Shown: positions 38,464 to 48,061 of the stretch, in pieces
How positions within the stretch are numbered: position 1 is the stretch's first letter
How the letters are laid out: each line of letters starts with the position of its first letter
NCBI RefSeq assembly: GCF_000371925.1
Contig: NZ_AQVE01000009.1
Location: forward strand, 62,001-126,000
DNA from: Thiolinea disciformis DSM 14473
GTDB lineage: Bacteria; Pseudomonadota; Gammaproteobacteria; Thiotrichales; Thiotrichaceae
Direction: 5' to 3'
Length of the DNA stretch: 64,000 nt
Position numbers and translations under genes: made by a program
Notes under the pieces: model-generated
What the model was told of the DNA's origin: nothing
Seen by the model: only the letters and a program-made list of their open reading frames with translations
Database searches by the model: none

Positions 38464-39146
38464 GCAGTAATTATCGCGCTATGCTGACTGATGGCTTATG
38501 GAACAATAATCCAGGGCTGGTACAATTATTAGGCTTGTGCCCCATGATGGCGGTCACCACCAATGTTATGAATGGCTTAGGCTTAGGTTTAGCGACCCTA
38601 CTCTCACTCACCATCACCAATTTGATCATTGCTTTATCACGTGATTTCATTCGCGAAGAAATTCGTATTCCGGTCTTTGTGCTGATTATTGCCTCGACGG
38701 TTACCGCGATTCAGCTCTTGATTCAAGCTTATTTCCACGAACTTTACCTCGTTTTGGGCATTTTCATTCCGCTCATTGTGACTAACTGCATTGTCATTGG
38801 TCGCGCCGAAGCATTTGCCTCAAAAAACCCGCCGCAATATGCGTGGTTTGATGGTTTGATGATGGGCACAGGCTTTATGTTAGTGCTGATGACACTGGGT
38901 GGCATACGGGAATTGCTGGCCAAAGGCACGTTGTTTGCCGATGCCCATTTAATGTTTGGGGAGTCTGCACGGGGTCTTACCATTTCTTTCGGTAGTGACT
39001 ACCAAGGCCTGTTATTAGCTGCTTTACCTCCTGGAGCTTTTATCGGCTTAGGTTTTTTGGTCGCTGGCAAAAACTATATTGACCAAAAACGTGCTGAACG
39101 CAACACTGCCAGATTACAGTCCGCCAAGCTTAGTGAAAGCACATGA
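38460..39146 (+). CDS. rnfE: Rnf complex subunit RnfE
   Basis: 228 residues, six membrane helices, partner of Rnf[22 protein letters not shown] and [19 protein letters not shown] are diagnostic. Last rnf gene, coupled by 4-base overlaps to rnfG and nth. Confidence 0.97.
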   Translation: MSSNYRAMLTDGLWNNNPGLVQLLGLCPMMAVTTNVMNGLGLGLATLLSLTITNLIIALSRDFIREEIRIPVFVLIIASTVTAIQLLIQAYFHELYLVLGIFIPLIVTNCIVIGRAEAFASKNPPQYAWFDGLMMGTGFMLVLMTLGGIRELLAKGTLFADAHLMFGESARGLTISFGSDYQGLLLAALPPGAFIGLGFLVAGKNYIDQKRAERNTARLQSAKLSEST

Positions 39147-39775
39147 ATCGAGCCAAACGTGCGGAAATATTCCGGCGCTTAAAAGAAGCCAATCCTGAGC
39201 CGCGTACTGAATTACACTACCAGTCTACGTTTGAATTATTAATCGCTGTGATTCTCTCGGCACAAGCCACTGATAAAAGTGTGAATCTCGCCACGGCTAA
39301 ATTATTTCCCGTTGCGAATACGCCGCAAGCGATTTTAGATTTAGGTGAGTTAGGCTTAAAACAATATATTCAGACCATCGGTTTGTATAATAGTAAGGCC
39401 AAACATATTCTCGCCACCTGCCACTTACTCTTAGAAAAACATCAGGGTGAAGTGCCACAGGAACGCAGTGCCTTGGAGGCTTTGCCCGGCGTTGGGCGCA
39501 AAACTGCTAATGTCGTCTTGAATACAGCCTTTCATCAACCCACTATGGCAGTTGATACGCACATTTTTCGGGTCGCCAATCGCACAGGTTTAGCTTCAGG
39601 GAAAAATGTCTTGGAAGTCGAACAAGGTTTATTGCGTCATATTCCAAAAGCGTATGTACTGGATGCGCACCACTGGTTGATTTTGCATGGACGTTATACC
39701 TGTGTAGCGCGCAAGCCTAAATGCCCAGAATGCTTAATTGCTGATCTTTGTGACTTCAAAGGGAAAACGCTTTAA
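39143..39775 (+). CDS. nth: Endonuclease III
   Basis: 210 residues, DNA glycosylase and AP lyase for oxidised pyrimidines. Helix-hairpin-helix [17 protein letters not shown] with the catalytic Lys, the catalytic Asp in [12 protein letters not shown], and the Fe-S loop with Cys spacing C-x6-C-x2-C-x5-C ([17 protein letters not shown]). The rnf-nth link is conserved in Gammaproteobacteria. Confidence 0.98.
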   Translation: MNRAKRAEIFRRLKEANPEPRTELHYQSTFELLIAVILSAQATDKSVNLATAKLFPVANTPQAILDLGELGLKQYIQTIGLYNSKAKHILATCHLLLEKHQGEVPQERSALEALPGVGRKTANVVLNTAFHQPTMAVDTHIFRVANRTGLASGKNVLEVEQGLLRHIPKAYVLDAHHWLILHGRYTCVARKPKCPECLIADLCDFKGKTL

Positions 39776-40197
39776 TGTTTGGTAATGATCGTGACAGTTT
39801 ACGCCGCTACTATCAGCAGTGCTGGCAGAAAAAACAAACTAATCAGCCCATGGATGCCTTAGAGCAACAAATTGCACAAGTGATTAGTGAACACCCTGAA
39901 TACCAAGCCTTTATTACCCAAGAACGCAGTGTAGGGCGTAATTTTTTGCCAGAAATGGGGGAAACCAATCCTTTTTTGCACCTTGGCTTACATTTAGGAC
40001 TACGTGAGCAAATTGCCACTGATCGTCCTACGGGTATTCGTGCCATTTATCAGAAACTTTTAACTTTGAAAGACTTACACACGACTGAACACGAAATGAT
40101 GGAATGCTTAGCAGAAAGCATTTGGCAAGCACAACGCGATAATACCATGCCAGATGAGCAGCGCTATTTGCAAAAACTAATGAATTTATTGCCTTAA
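39775..40197 (+). CDS. DUF1841 family protein
   Basis: 140 residues, soluble. Matches DUF1841: [19 protein letters not shown] at the start, PEMGETNPFLHLGLHLGLREQ and HTTEHEMMECLAESIWQAQRD. No function is known. Its start shares a base with the nth stop, so it is the last gene of the rnf operon. Confidence 0.9.
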   Translation: MFGNDRDSLRRYYQQCWQKKQTNQPMDALEQQIAQVISEHPEYQAFITQERSVGRNFLPEMGETNPFLHLGLHLGLREQIATDRPTGIRAIYQKLLTLKDLHTTEHEMMECLAESIWQAQRDNTMPDEQRYLQKLMNLLP

Positions 40198-40203
40198 CTT
40201 AGT

Positions 40204-40246
40204 TTGACAGCTCACCTAAAAGTTGTAAAACTTATTGCTAAATAAG
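40204..40246 (+). promoter_or_regulatory. Candidate promoter and operator of the surface-fibre cluster
   Basis: TTGACA (40204-40209), 16-base spacer, TAAAAC (40226-40231). A palindrome CTTATT-GCTA-AATAAG (40231-40246) overlaps the predicted start. It lies 7 bases after the DUF1841 stop, and leaves a leader of about 50 bases before the barrel gene. No known regulator consensus recognised. Confidence 0.45.
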
Positions 40247-40287
40247 CACTAATAATAATTAATTAAAAATATAAGTGGTGCACGTTT

Positions 40288-42489
40288 ATGCGTGTTAAGA
40301 GATTCGGAGGCCAACAACAAGCTTTAGCAGCTTTAGCAGCTTTAGTGTCACTACCTAGCCTAGCGCTGGCTTTACCGGTATGGGCTGAAAACACAAGCCC
40401 CAAAGAACAAGTTATTCAAAATGAAACGGTGAGTGTTCAAATAGAGGCTTTAGACGCTTTCGAAGCAGAACAAGAGCGCTTAAAAAAACTCATCGCCGAA
40501 AAACCGCCTGCTTATAAAGATAAATTTATGCAGCCGTTAGAGTTATTAAGCTTCGAAGCAGAAGATGCAAAATCACAAGCAGAGCCTGAGGGTCAAAGTA
40601 GTTATACCTTAGAAAGTCGCGTCAATTTCTTTAAAAGTAGCAATTCTGTCACTGATGCCTATCAATTCACGGAAGCGGGCGTGCACGGCGAATATCGTAC
40701 CGAAACACGCGACTATGGCGATGTAGTACTTCAGTTTGATGGCCGCACTCAAGACGCAGCAAACCCATCCAGTGCTCAAGCTTATCAAGATAATCATGAA
40801 CGGATTACGCTGCGCAATGAAGCACTCGCCCTCACTGAAACCATCAGTGCTGACACCACTTTAGGTGATCAATCTAGCTCCATTACCACAGCTTTTACTC
40901 GTAGTGGCCGAGTTGCTTTGAATAGCGAATCGGTACGCGGCATTAGTACCAAAGTTAAAGGCCAGAAATTCGATTTACGTGCTGGATATGGAAAGCGTAG
41001 CCGTTTAGTCGGAGGCCCTTATCCGGCCTATGATGCGCAAGAAGGTGATTTTGCGTGGCTTGGCTACTCCAAAGCCATCAATGACCAGTGGGTTATTGGG
41101 GTTCAAACCAGCCAAGCACGTGACTTGCCCATCACAGAGCTAATCAATGCGCAGCGTTCGTTAGCTAATATTCATACGCTGGCTGCCACTATCGACTACG
41201 CCTCGAATGACTACATTATAGACGGCGATACTAAACGCGCGCGTGTAACCTGGCTACAAAGTAAAACTGATTACCAGCAAACAGATCATACCGACCGATC
41301 ACAAGGTATTTTCGCTGAAGTATCAGTGAAAAAAGGTAAATACCGCCATGAGTTTGGTGCTTATCAAGTTGATCCCGACTTACGCTATGGGTCTAATACC
41401 ATCGCTTCGGGTAAACGCGGCGCGTATTGGCGTGTTGATCGCCAACAAGTACGCTGGCAAGCCTCGGGAGGCATTGATCTACAAGAGGATAATCACAGCC
41501 AAGCCGATCAAGATACCAGTCAACATCTTGGACTGGATGCCAATGCGCGTTATCAGTTAACGCATAATAAATATATGGGTGGCTATGCCCGTCTCTCACA
41601 GCAAAAAACGGATGCCGCAAATAATACCGGCTCACGGGCTTTAAATGCGAATATCTATTACGAAGCTCCGCTTAAACCTTGGGGTAACGCACGTTTGAAT
41701 CTAGCTCTAAAACGTAATGATCTCTTAGCTACCAATGCAAAAGCCTCTACTGGCGAAGAAATTCAGTGGCAACAAAATTGGATTCGCGAGCAATATGAAA
41801 CCATGCGCCCTGAGCTGACAACTACTTTAGGGGTAGCGCATGATCGCAGTGAAAAAGATACCCAAGTGTACCCAACGGCTGGTGTCACCATGCGGCATTG
41901 GATCAATCCAGATTGGAATTTAGCTGCCAACCTACGGTATAGCTCGCGCCATGGTAATTTGTCCACCAGCCAAGGCTTATCCGGTGGCATATCGACAGAA
42001 AAAACCCTAAATCGTAGTTGGAAAATTGGTGCATCGATAAGTGCTAATGAAGCCAAAGTAGAAGCCACTAATCCACTCGATAATAAGCCCTTAGTCAGCC
42101 GTAGCCGTGACCTAATAGGCGGCATTTATCTAATCTGGGAAGACACTATAGGCAAACCCTATCAGCGCCTAGGTGGCAAGGGTTTAGCCGGTAGTGGCGT
42201 AATCGCTGGCAAAGTTTTCGCAGATGCTAATAAGGACGGTAAGCAACAAGCTGATGAAGTCGGTTTAGGTGGCGTTGAAGTCACGTTAGATGGCAATTAT
42301 CAGACCACCACCGATAACCTTGGAAATTATACCTTTAATCGAGTAGCCACCGGCAAGCATGAGTTAAGTTTGAACCTCAATAGCCTTCCTTTACCTTGGG
42401 GTCTCAAGGAATCTCAGCAGATCAAGCTCAGCGTGCCATTACGAGGCCGTGTCACCCAAGATATTGCCACCCAAAACATTAGCCATTAG
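40288..42489 (+). CDS. Predicted outer-membrane barrel with C-terminal carboxypeptidase-regulatory/SdrD-like domain (usher candidate)
   Basis: 733 residues. The signal peptide (about 1-33) has a hydrophobic core made by a 9-bp tandem repeat (ALAALAALV). Residues ~45-100 are an acidic helical region (ALDAFEAEQERLKKLIAEKP). Residues ~105-620 alternate polar and aromatic residues (for example GKYRHEFGAYQVDPDLRYGS and WNLAANLRYSSRHGN), as in outer-membrane barrels. Residues ~635-733 form a domain with GSGVIAGKVFADANKDGKQ, then GLGGVEVTLDG, TTTDNLGNYTFNRVATGKHEL: the SdrD B-like/carboxypeptidase-regulatory fold. I see no classical usher plug or C-domain signature. The role as secretion pore for the following subunits is inferred from gene order with a PapD-like chaperone. 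Confidence 0.7.
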   Translation: MRVKRFGGQQQALAALAALVSLPSLALALPVWAENTSPKEQVIQNETVSVQIEALDAFEAEQERLKKLIAEKPPAYKDKFMQPLELLSFEAEDAKSQAEPEGQSSYTLESRVNFFKSSNSVTDAYQFTEAGVHGEYRTETRDYGDVVLQFDGRTQDAANPSSAQAYQDNHERITLRNEALALTETISADTTLGDQSSSITTAFTRSGRVALNSESVRGISTKVKGQKFDLRAGYGKRSRLVGGPYPAYDAQEGDFAWLGYSKAINDQWVIGVQTSQARDLPITELINAQRSLANIHTLAATIDYASNDYIIDGDTKRARVTWLQSKTDYQQTDHTDRSQGIFAEVSVKKGKYRHEFGAYQVDPDLRYGSNTIASGKRGAYWRVDRQQVRWQASGGIDLQEDNHSQADQDTSQHLGLDANARYQLTHNKYMGGYARLSQQKTDAANNTGSRALNANIYYEAPLKPWGNARLNLALKRNDLLATNAKASTGEEIQWQQNWIREQYETMRPELTTTLGVAHDRSEKDTQVYPTAGVTMRHWINPDWNLAANLRYSSRHGNLSTSQGLSGGISTEKTLNRSWKIGASISANEAKVEATNPLDNKPLVSRSRDLIGGIYLIWEDTIGKPYQRLGGKGLAGSGVIAGKVFADANKDGKQQADEVGLGGVEVTLDGNYQTTTDNLGNYTFNRVATGKHELSLNLNSLPLPWGLKESQQIKLSVPLRGRVTQDIATQNISH

Positions 42490-42548
42490 TCGGAGTGATT
42501 GAACAAAATTATATTCTATAGCAACTAAACCCATGTAAACTACAACTA

Positions 42549-42577
42549 TTGATACACACCCAAGATCAATATAAAAC
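42549..42577 (+). promoter_or_regulatory. Candidate second promoter for the subunit genes
   Basis: TTGATA (42549-42554), 17-base spacer, TAAAAC (42572-42577), in the 128-bp gap between the barrel and the first subunit. Its -10 is identical to that of the upstream candidate at 40226, suggesting that subunits are also transcribed apart from the barrel. Confidence 0.45.
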
Positions 42578-42617
42578 TTACAAACCCAAACAATAAAAAA
42601 CAATAAGGTCAAGAACC

Positions 42618-43247
42618 ATGAAATCAGTGTCAAAAATTTTAGGTTTATTTACTGCTGCTTGTGTATTAAGTGCTGCTGGACAAAGTTTTGCAGAAAGTAC
42701 TTATGGTTATCAAGGTACCGGCGTAGGCGGTGTAACAGCAACCGCGAAAGTGCAAGTAACCGTGACTGTACCCAAACTTATTCTGTTAAGAGTAGGTACA
42801 GAAGGCTCCACAGTAGACAATCTGGCTTTTACAGCGGCCGGTAGTGTGGCCAGTGCGCCGACTACCTTAACGACGGGTAATAGCCTAGCCTCAACCTGGG
42901 GAGATTCTAGTGGCGCTGTAGCGCCAAGTTTCACCAATACTGCTGGGCAAACCTTAACAGCTTATGCTTGGACCAATGCCAGTGGCGGTAGCCTAAGCTG
43001 TGCAACCGTAGCGAATACGATGTTCGTTGCTACTAACGGCTTAACGTCTGCTGATGTCAAAGTCAGTAGCACAGGCACTTTAGCGCATCCTGGTACAGAT
43101 ACTTCGTGTGCAGGTCCTGCAACCACATTGACTAAGAACACCTTAGCAACAGGCACGTGGACTTATTCGATTTTAGGATCTGCTTTAGCGACTGCCCAAG
43201 CGGGTGAACATAAACAAACAACCACTTATACAGCGTCAGCTTTATAA
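42618..43247 (+). CDS. Secreted fibre subunit 1 (candidate major subunit)
   Basis: 209 residues; signal peptide ending QSFA. The mature start has a beta strand (TATAKVQVTVTVPKLILLRVG) and the end is AGEHKQTTTYTASAL. Both ends recur in the products at 43264 and 45214: LR-[VL]-G soon after a hydrophobic strand, and AG-x-[HY]-[KQ]-x4-[FY]-T at the end. Two Cys (C128, C164) may form a disulfide. Thr/Ala/Ser-rich, as in fimbrial pilins. The general layout is that of CS1-like or other chaperone-usher pilins, but no named family is recognised. AAGG ribosome site; own promoter likely. First in the subunit group, hence the guess of major subunit. Confidence 0.7.
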   Translation: MKSVSKILGLFTAACVLSAAGQSFAESTYGYQGTGVGGVTATAKVQVTVTVPKLILLRVGTEGSTVDNLAFTAAGSVASAPTTLTTGNSLASTWGDSSGAVAPSFTNTAGQTLTAYAWTNASGGSLSCATVANTMFVATNGLTSADVKVSSTGTLAHPGTDTSCAGPATTLTKNTLATGTWTYSILGSALATAQAGEHKQTTTYTASAL

Positions 43248-43263
43248 GCATTAGTGAGGTGTT

Positions 43264-43899
43264 ATGCGAGCGACTATCTGTGATTTTTCCAATGCTTTTT
43301 GGCTAAAGATAGTCGCTTTAGCATCGCTTAGTGTTTTTCCCCTCTCCGATGCCAATGCTGTATTCACTTGGTTTAGTTCAGCACCCGTACGTTCACTAAC
43401 GCTCCGTGTGGGGTCGAATACCAGTGCGGTCGATACCGTCGTTTTTGATGTACAAAATGCCAATCTCGCACCCAGTCCTAGTGCTACTACGGGTGTACCT
43501 AATACCAGCACGACCCTCAGTCCAGTCATCGCGAATGGGGTTGATGTAGTCGTGCGTGCGGCTGTGCGTTCAACCGATACTAGTCGTGCTATCGGTCTCA
43601 ATCTACAAGTAAGCTCCTCCGCTGGTTTGACGTGTGTGAGTGGAAGCGGCTGTGGCAGTACGATTATCCCTTTTAACACGATTAGTTGGATCGCCTACCA
43701 TCACGCTACTAGTCCTTATGAGACTTACGATATTCAGAATGGTACGTTTAATGGCTCAACGCAAACGCTATTTATCTTTTCTTTTAGTGGCGCCAGTTTT
43801 CAAACGGCTCAGGCGCTGGTCTTTTCCTATTCAAACTCAACCCTTTATCCTGCGGGTCAATATAAAGGACGTGTAACCTTCACGACGGCGATGCCATGA
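43264..43899 (+). CDS. Secreted fibre subunit 2
   Basis: 211 residues, signal peptide to about residue 32 (FPLSDANA). The mature part begins near VFTWFSSAPVRSLTLRVGS, followed by AVDTVVFDV, and ends AGQYKGRVTFTTAMP, the same N- and C-terminal signatures as the other two subunits. A Cys pair (GLTCVSGSGCGS) is mid-chain. Very few charged residues and many Ser/Thr, as in a fibre subunit. Starts 16 bases after subunit 1 with a GAGG site; the stop overlaps the next start (ATGA). Confidence 0.68.
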   Translation: MRATICDFSNAFWLKIVALASLSVFPLSDANAVFTWFSSAPVRSLTLRVGSNTSAVDTVVFDVQNANLAPSPSATTGVPNTSTTLSPVIANGVDVVVRAAVRSTDTSRAIGLNLQVSSSAGLTCVSGSGCGSTIIPFNTISWIAYHHATSPYETYDIQNGTFNGSTQTLFIFSFSGASFQTAQALVFSYSNSTLYPAGQYKGRVTFTTAMP

Positions 43900-44402
43900 T
43901 CCGAACCATTATCCGCACCCTTCTAGGGCTATTCTTGCTACTAAGCTATTCGGCTCAAGCCGCGATTTACGAGCGTTTAGATGACTCCGCATCGCCTCGT
44001 GCTAATGTCGAAGCGGTATTAGTCCTCAGTGAGAGCGGCAAATTACTGAGTGAAAGTTTTGATGCAAAACAAGCAATTATTAAATTTGGCAGAGTGGATT
44101 ACCGTTTAGCGACTACCGCCTACCTTGGCAAAAGTGTACGTATTTATTATGTCATTCCGCCTGTCATTCCAGGATTAGTTTCAAAGACAGGGGTAACGGT
44201 TGAATGGCAAGCACGTAAAGAATTTACAGCTGGTTCAGCGCACGCTGGCGAACGTCAATTAGTATGGTCTGGCATGATTCAAGAGCCGTGGGTAGAAGAA
44301 AGTTTTGATCTGCAATGGACGGTGCAATTGGATCAAATACGTTTAGGTGACAACCAAGCGTTTGGCTTTGAAGCTTATTTTGAAATAGAAGTACTACCAT
44401 GA
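43896..44402 (+). CDS. Orphan secreted beta-rich protein of the fibre cluster
   Basis: 168 residues; signal peptide (LLGLFLLLSYSAQA) then a mature chain of about 145 residues, predicted beta-rich, with alternating hydrophobics (VEAVLVLSESGKLL, VRIYYVIPPVIPGLV, VTVEWQARKEF, ESFDLQWTVQLDQIRLGD) and ending in FGFEAYFEIEVLP. No Cys in the mature part and none of the shared subunit motifs. It may be a tip, adaptor or assembly-control protein; I do not recognise it. Coupled at both ends by 4-base overlaps. Confidence 0.65.
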   Translation: MIRTIIRTLLGLFLLLSYSAQAAIYERLDDSASPRANVEAVLVLSESGKLLSESFDAKQAIIKFGRVDYRLATTAYLGKSVRIYYVIPPVIPGLVSKTGVTVEWQARKEFTAGSAHAGERQLVWSGMIQEPWVEESFDLQWTVQLDQIRLGDNQAFGFEAYFEIEVLP

Positions 44403-45217
44403 AAAATAATAAAAAACTGTTGTGTGCTCTAATGGGCTTTGTATTAACCAGCTTTACCCAACTCAGTACTGCTGCCGGCTTTGAGATTGCCACGGCGCCC
44501 TCACGATTTGAATTAACCGCGAAAAGTGGACAACGTATCGGCCAATCACTAGAGATTCAAAATATTGGTCGCGATGCTAACGAAATAGCCATCCGAACCA
44601 TGGATTGGACTTATTCCGAAGATGGCCGTATTACTTATTATGATGAGTTATTACCAGACAGTTGCCGTGAATGGGTCACCTTAGAACGTGGTTTAATTAA
44701 AATACCAGCCAAGGGTAAAAATAATTTCCGCTTCCAAGTCGATATTCCAGCCGACGTTCCCCGCACTGAATGCCGCTTTATGATAGCCATTGAAGGCGTA
44801 GAACCTGCACATCGCACCTTATTACAAAGCGCGGGTGCAAACCTGAGTTTACCGGTGACAGGACGTATTGCAGTGGCCGTTTACCTGTCTATTAACGGCG
44901 CAGAACCTGAACTCAAAATAGGTCAGATTAGTGTCAAAACTATTAAAGGCCAACGCCTCCCCGTCGTCACTGTTACTAATTCGGGCGATGCTCACGGACG
45001 TTTAGAAGGCACACTAGAGGCTATTGATGCAGTAGGCCGTCCCTTGCAATTATCGCCAGAAGGTACACCGATTTTACCTAAGCAAACCCGATCTTTAGCG
45101 TTGTTGCCATTAGGCGAGCAAAATGGTAAAGCCCCCCCCATTCACTATCCAATCAGCAGCAAGGGCAATTTAGATTGGGATAAGGGCAGTTTCAAACTAA
45201 ATGCAACGTTCAAATGA
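44399..45217 (+). CDS. PapD-like periplasmic chaperone
   Basis: 272 residues. Signal peptide to about residue 25 (STAAG), then an immunoglobulin-like domain FEIATAPSRFELTAKSGQRIGQSLEIQNIG with strand F/G-like NEIAIRTMDWTYSED and a linker, GKNNFRFQVDIPADVP, RTECRFMIAIEG, then a second beta domain (VVTVTNSGDAHGRLEGTLEA). The two-domain pattern and late hydrophobic strand fit the chaperone-usher class, though the family's conserved Arg/Lys pocket cannot be fixed by eye. A C8 run at 45132-45139 encodes APP near the end; a slip there would alter the last ~25 residues. Coupled to both neighbours. Confidence 0.75.
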   Translation: MKNNKKLLCALMGFVLTSFTQLSTAAGFEIATAPSRFELTAKSGQRIGQSLEIQNIGRDANEIAIRTMDWTYSEDGRITYYDELLPDSCREWVTLERGLIKIPAKGKNNFRFQVDIPADVPRTECRFMIAIEGVEPAHRTLLQSAGANLSLPVTGRIAVAVYLSINGAEPELKIGQISVKTIKGQRLPVVTVTNSGDAHGRLEGTLEAIDAVGRPLQLSPEGTPILPKQTRSLALLPLGEQNGKAPPIHYPISSKGNLDWDKGSFKLNATFK

Positions 45218-45858
45218 AATGGCGTTATATTTCCACCGTTTTATTTTTAGGTAGTGTACTGTATACCCAGAGCCTACTGGCTGAAACTACAACAGTCTCT
45301 GCTCCTGCTAATAACTCGGGCGCATCACTCACTACCAGTGCTAGCCTTGATTTTCAAATCAATATGGGCAAATTTATTTTTTTCCGCCTTGGCAATAGTG
45401 CTTATCCGACTGCTAGCAGTACAGTGAGTACTGTTAGCTTCAACGCCAATTATACCATCCCAGCCGGGGCTATCACGCCCAGCAATGGAAGTAATCAAGC
45501 AGTTAACTGGAATAATACAGCGCCGACCTTGACCACTACAGGAAGTGCTGCTTTACCAGTCGAAATACGTAGCAATGCAGGTACGGTTAGCCTAAGAGCC
45601 AGTGTTAATACGCCTTTGGCGAATGGTTCTCATACCATTCCCTTTTCACGAATCAATATTAGCTCTAATAATAGCAGCCTTCCTGCTCCGCTCGTACCTG
45701 ATAGTGGCGCAGGAACCTCTGTTAATGTTGTAGGGAATAGTTTTGCTGGACTAGTCACTAACCAAAGCGCTACCTGGACCTTTACCTACACCAATAACAC
45801 CCCGCTCACTGCGGGTACTTATCAGGGGCAATTATTATTCACGGCTAGCGCTCCTTAG
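45214..45858 (+). CDS. Secreted fibre subunit 3
   Basis: 214 residues, signal peptide MKWRYISTVLFLGSVLYTQSLLA. Mature start SASLDFQINMGKFIFFRLGNSAY then SSTVSTVSFN, end AGTYQGQLLFTASAP: the same pattern as subunits 1 and 2. No Cys, rich in Ser/Thr/Asn. Its position after the chaperone resembles minor or tip subunits of pilus operons, but this is only by position. Coupled to the chaperone by a 4-base overlap. Confidence 0.68.
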   Translation: MKWRYISTVLFLGSVLYTQSLLAETTTVSAPANNSGASLTTSASLDFQINMGKFIFFRLGNSAYPTASSTVSTVSFNANYTIPAGAITPSNGSNQAVNWNNTAPTLTTTGSAALPVEIRSNAGTVSLRASVNTPLANGSHTIPFSRINISSNNSSLPAPLVPDSGAGTSVNVVGNSFAGLVTNQSATWTFTYTNNTPLTAGTYQGQLLFTASAP

Positions 45859-45864
45859 CTACCA

Positions 45865-45889
45865 AGCGCTTTGTTTTACACAAAGCGCT
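45865..45889. terminator. Hairpin between convergent subunit 3 and the 161-residue gene
   Basis: AGCGCTTTG (45865-45873), 7-base loop, CAAAGCGCT (45881-45889). No long U-tract; probable shared terminator or boundary hairpin. Confidence 0.55.
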
Positions 45890-45901
45890 CGAACGCTTCT
45901 T

Positions 45902-46387
45902 TCAAGCCGCTGCTTTCAAAAAATGGACTTGGCGTGCAAACTCATCGCGTAAAGGAGGTACTGAAAGCCATTCATCAGAGCGTTTGGCAGGATCGACTTT
46001 GGCATCCAACATATTCATCAAACTTTCCGAGACAGCAGCCGCAGCAATAGGCACTTTGTTATCTTGTAAATCGCGCCAACTGTCCATCGCACATAAAAAT
46101 TCCATCAAATCGCCTTCAATAGCATCTTCAATATCGGCTTGATCTTCTAATTCACTGATTTCGTCCAGAATAGCCCCTGCTTGATCCCAAGGGAGTGGGT
46201 TCTGTTGCACCATACTAATCAAGTTCGTCACTAAGGTGAATTCGCGCTTTTTTAGACTCGTCATCTCATCCGATTGAATATGATCCAACATACGTGACAC
46301 GACATCACGGCAAAATTGATCTAATGTTTCAAATGAACAACTATCGACAGTTTTCTCGATTAAATAGCGATAATGGTCATAGCTCAT
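45902..46387 (-). CDS. Acidic soluble protein of unknown function
   Basis: 161 residues, no signal or membrane segment. The sequence is predicted all-helical and acidic (QAGAILDEISELEDQADIEDAIEGDLMEF). Ends in the charged RDEFARQVHFLKAAA. No family recognised. A plain upstream GAGG-like site (CTGAGGGAACCCC) supports the ATG at 46387. It is convergent with the fibre cluster and divergent from purB, so it is not obviously part of either. Confidence 0.65.
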   Translation of the reverse strand: MSYDHYRYLIEKTVDSCSFETLDQFCRDVVSRMLDHIQSDEMTSLKKREFTLVTNLISMVQQNPLPWDQAGAILDEISELEDQADIEDAIEGDLMEFLCAMDSWRDLQDNKVPIAAAAVSESLMNMLDAKVDPAKRSDEWLSVPPLRDEFARQVHFLKAAA

Positions 46388-46546
46388 GGGGTTCCCTCAG
46401 GTAGGCTGTAACACTCGTTATTAAAATTAATGACCTAGTCAAGATTGGGATTGACAGGCGCTATTATAAAGCAGCAATACAGCTTATGTGTTTTTTTACG
46501 GCGAATGGCACTAAGCAGGATTTTTTTGCCAATTGCGCTACAATAA

Positions 46547-47947
<1,401 letters not shown>

Positions 47948-47966
47948 AGCTTGTGGCGCAAAACAG

Positions 47967-48004
47967 TTAACTGGGTCTTCTTCTAATGCCAGAAACCCAG
48001 TTAA
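47967..48004 (+). terminator. Inverted repeat after purB
   Basis: TTAACTGGGT (47967-47976) and ACCCAGTTAA (47995-48004), 18-base loop. No U-tract; it could stop or stabilise the purB mRNA, or sit in the leader of the following gene. Confidence 0.45.
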
Positions 48005-48061
48005 GCTTCCGTAAGATAAATCATCGTTTCACTCTATTTGGGCAAGACCACACTCAGTACC

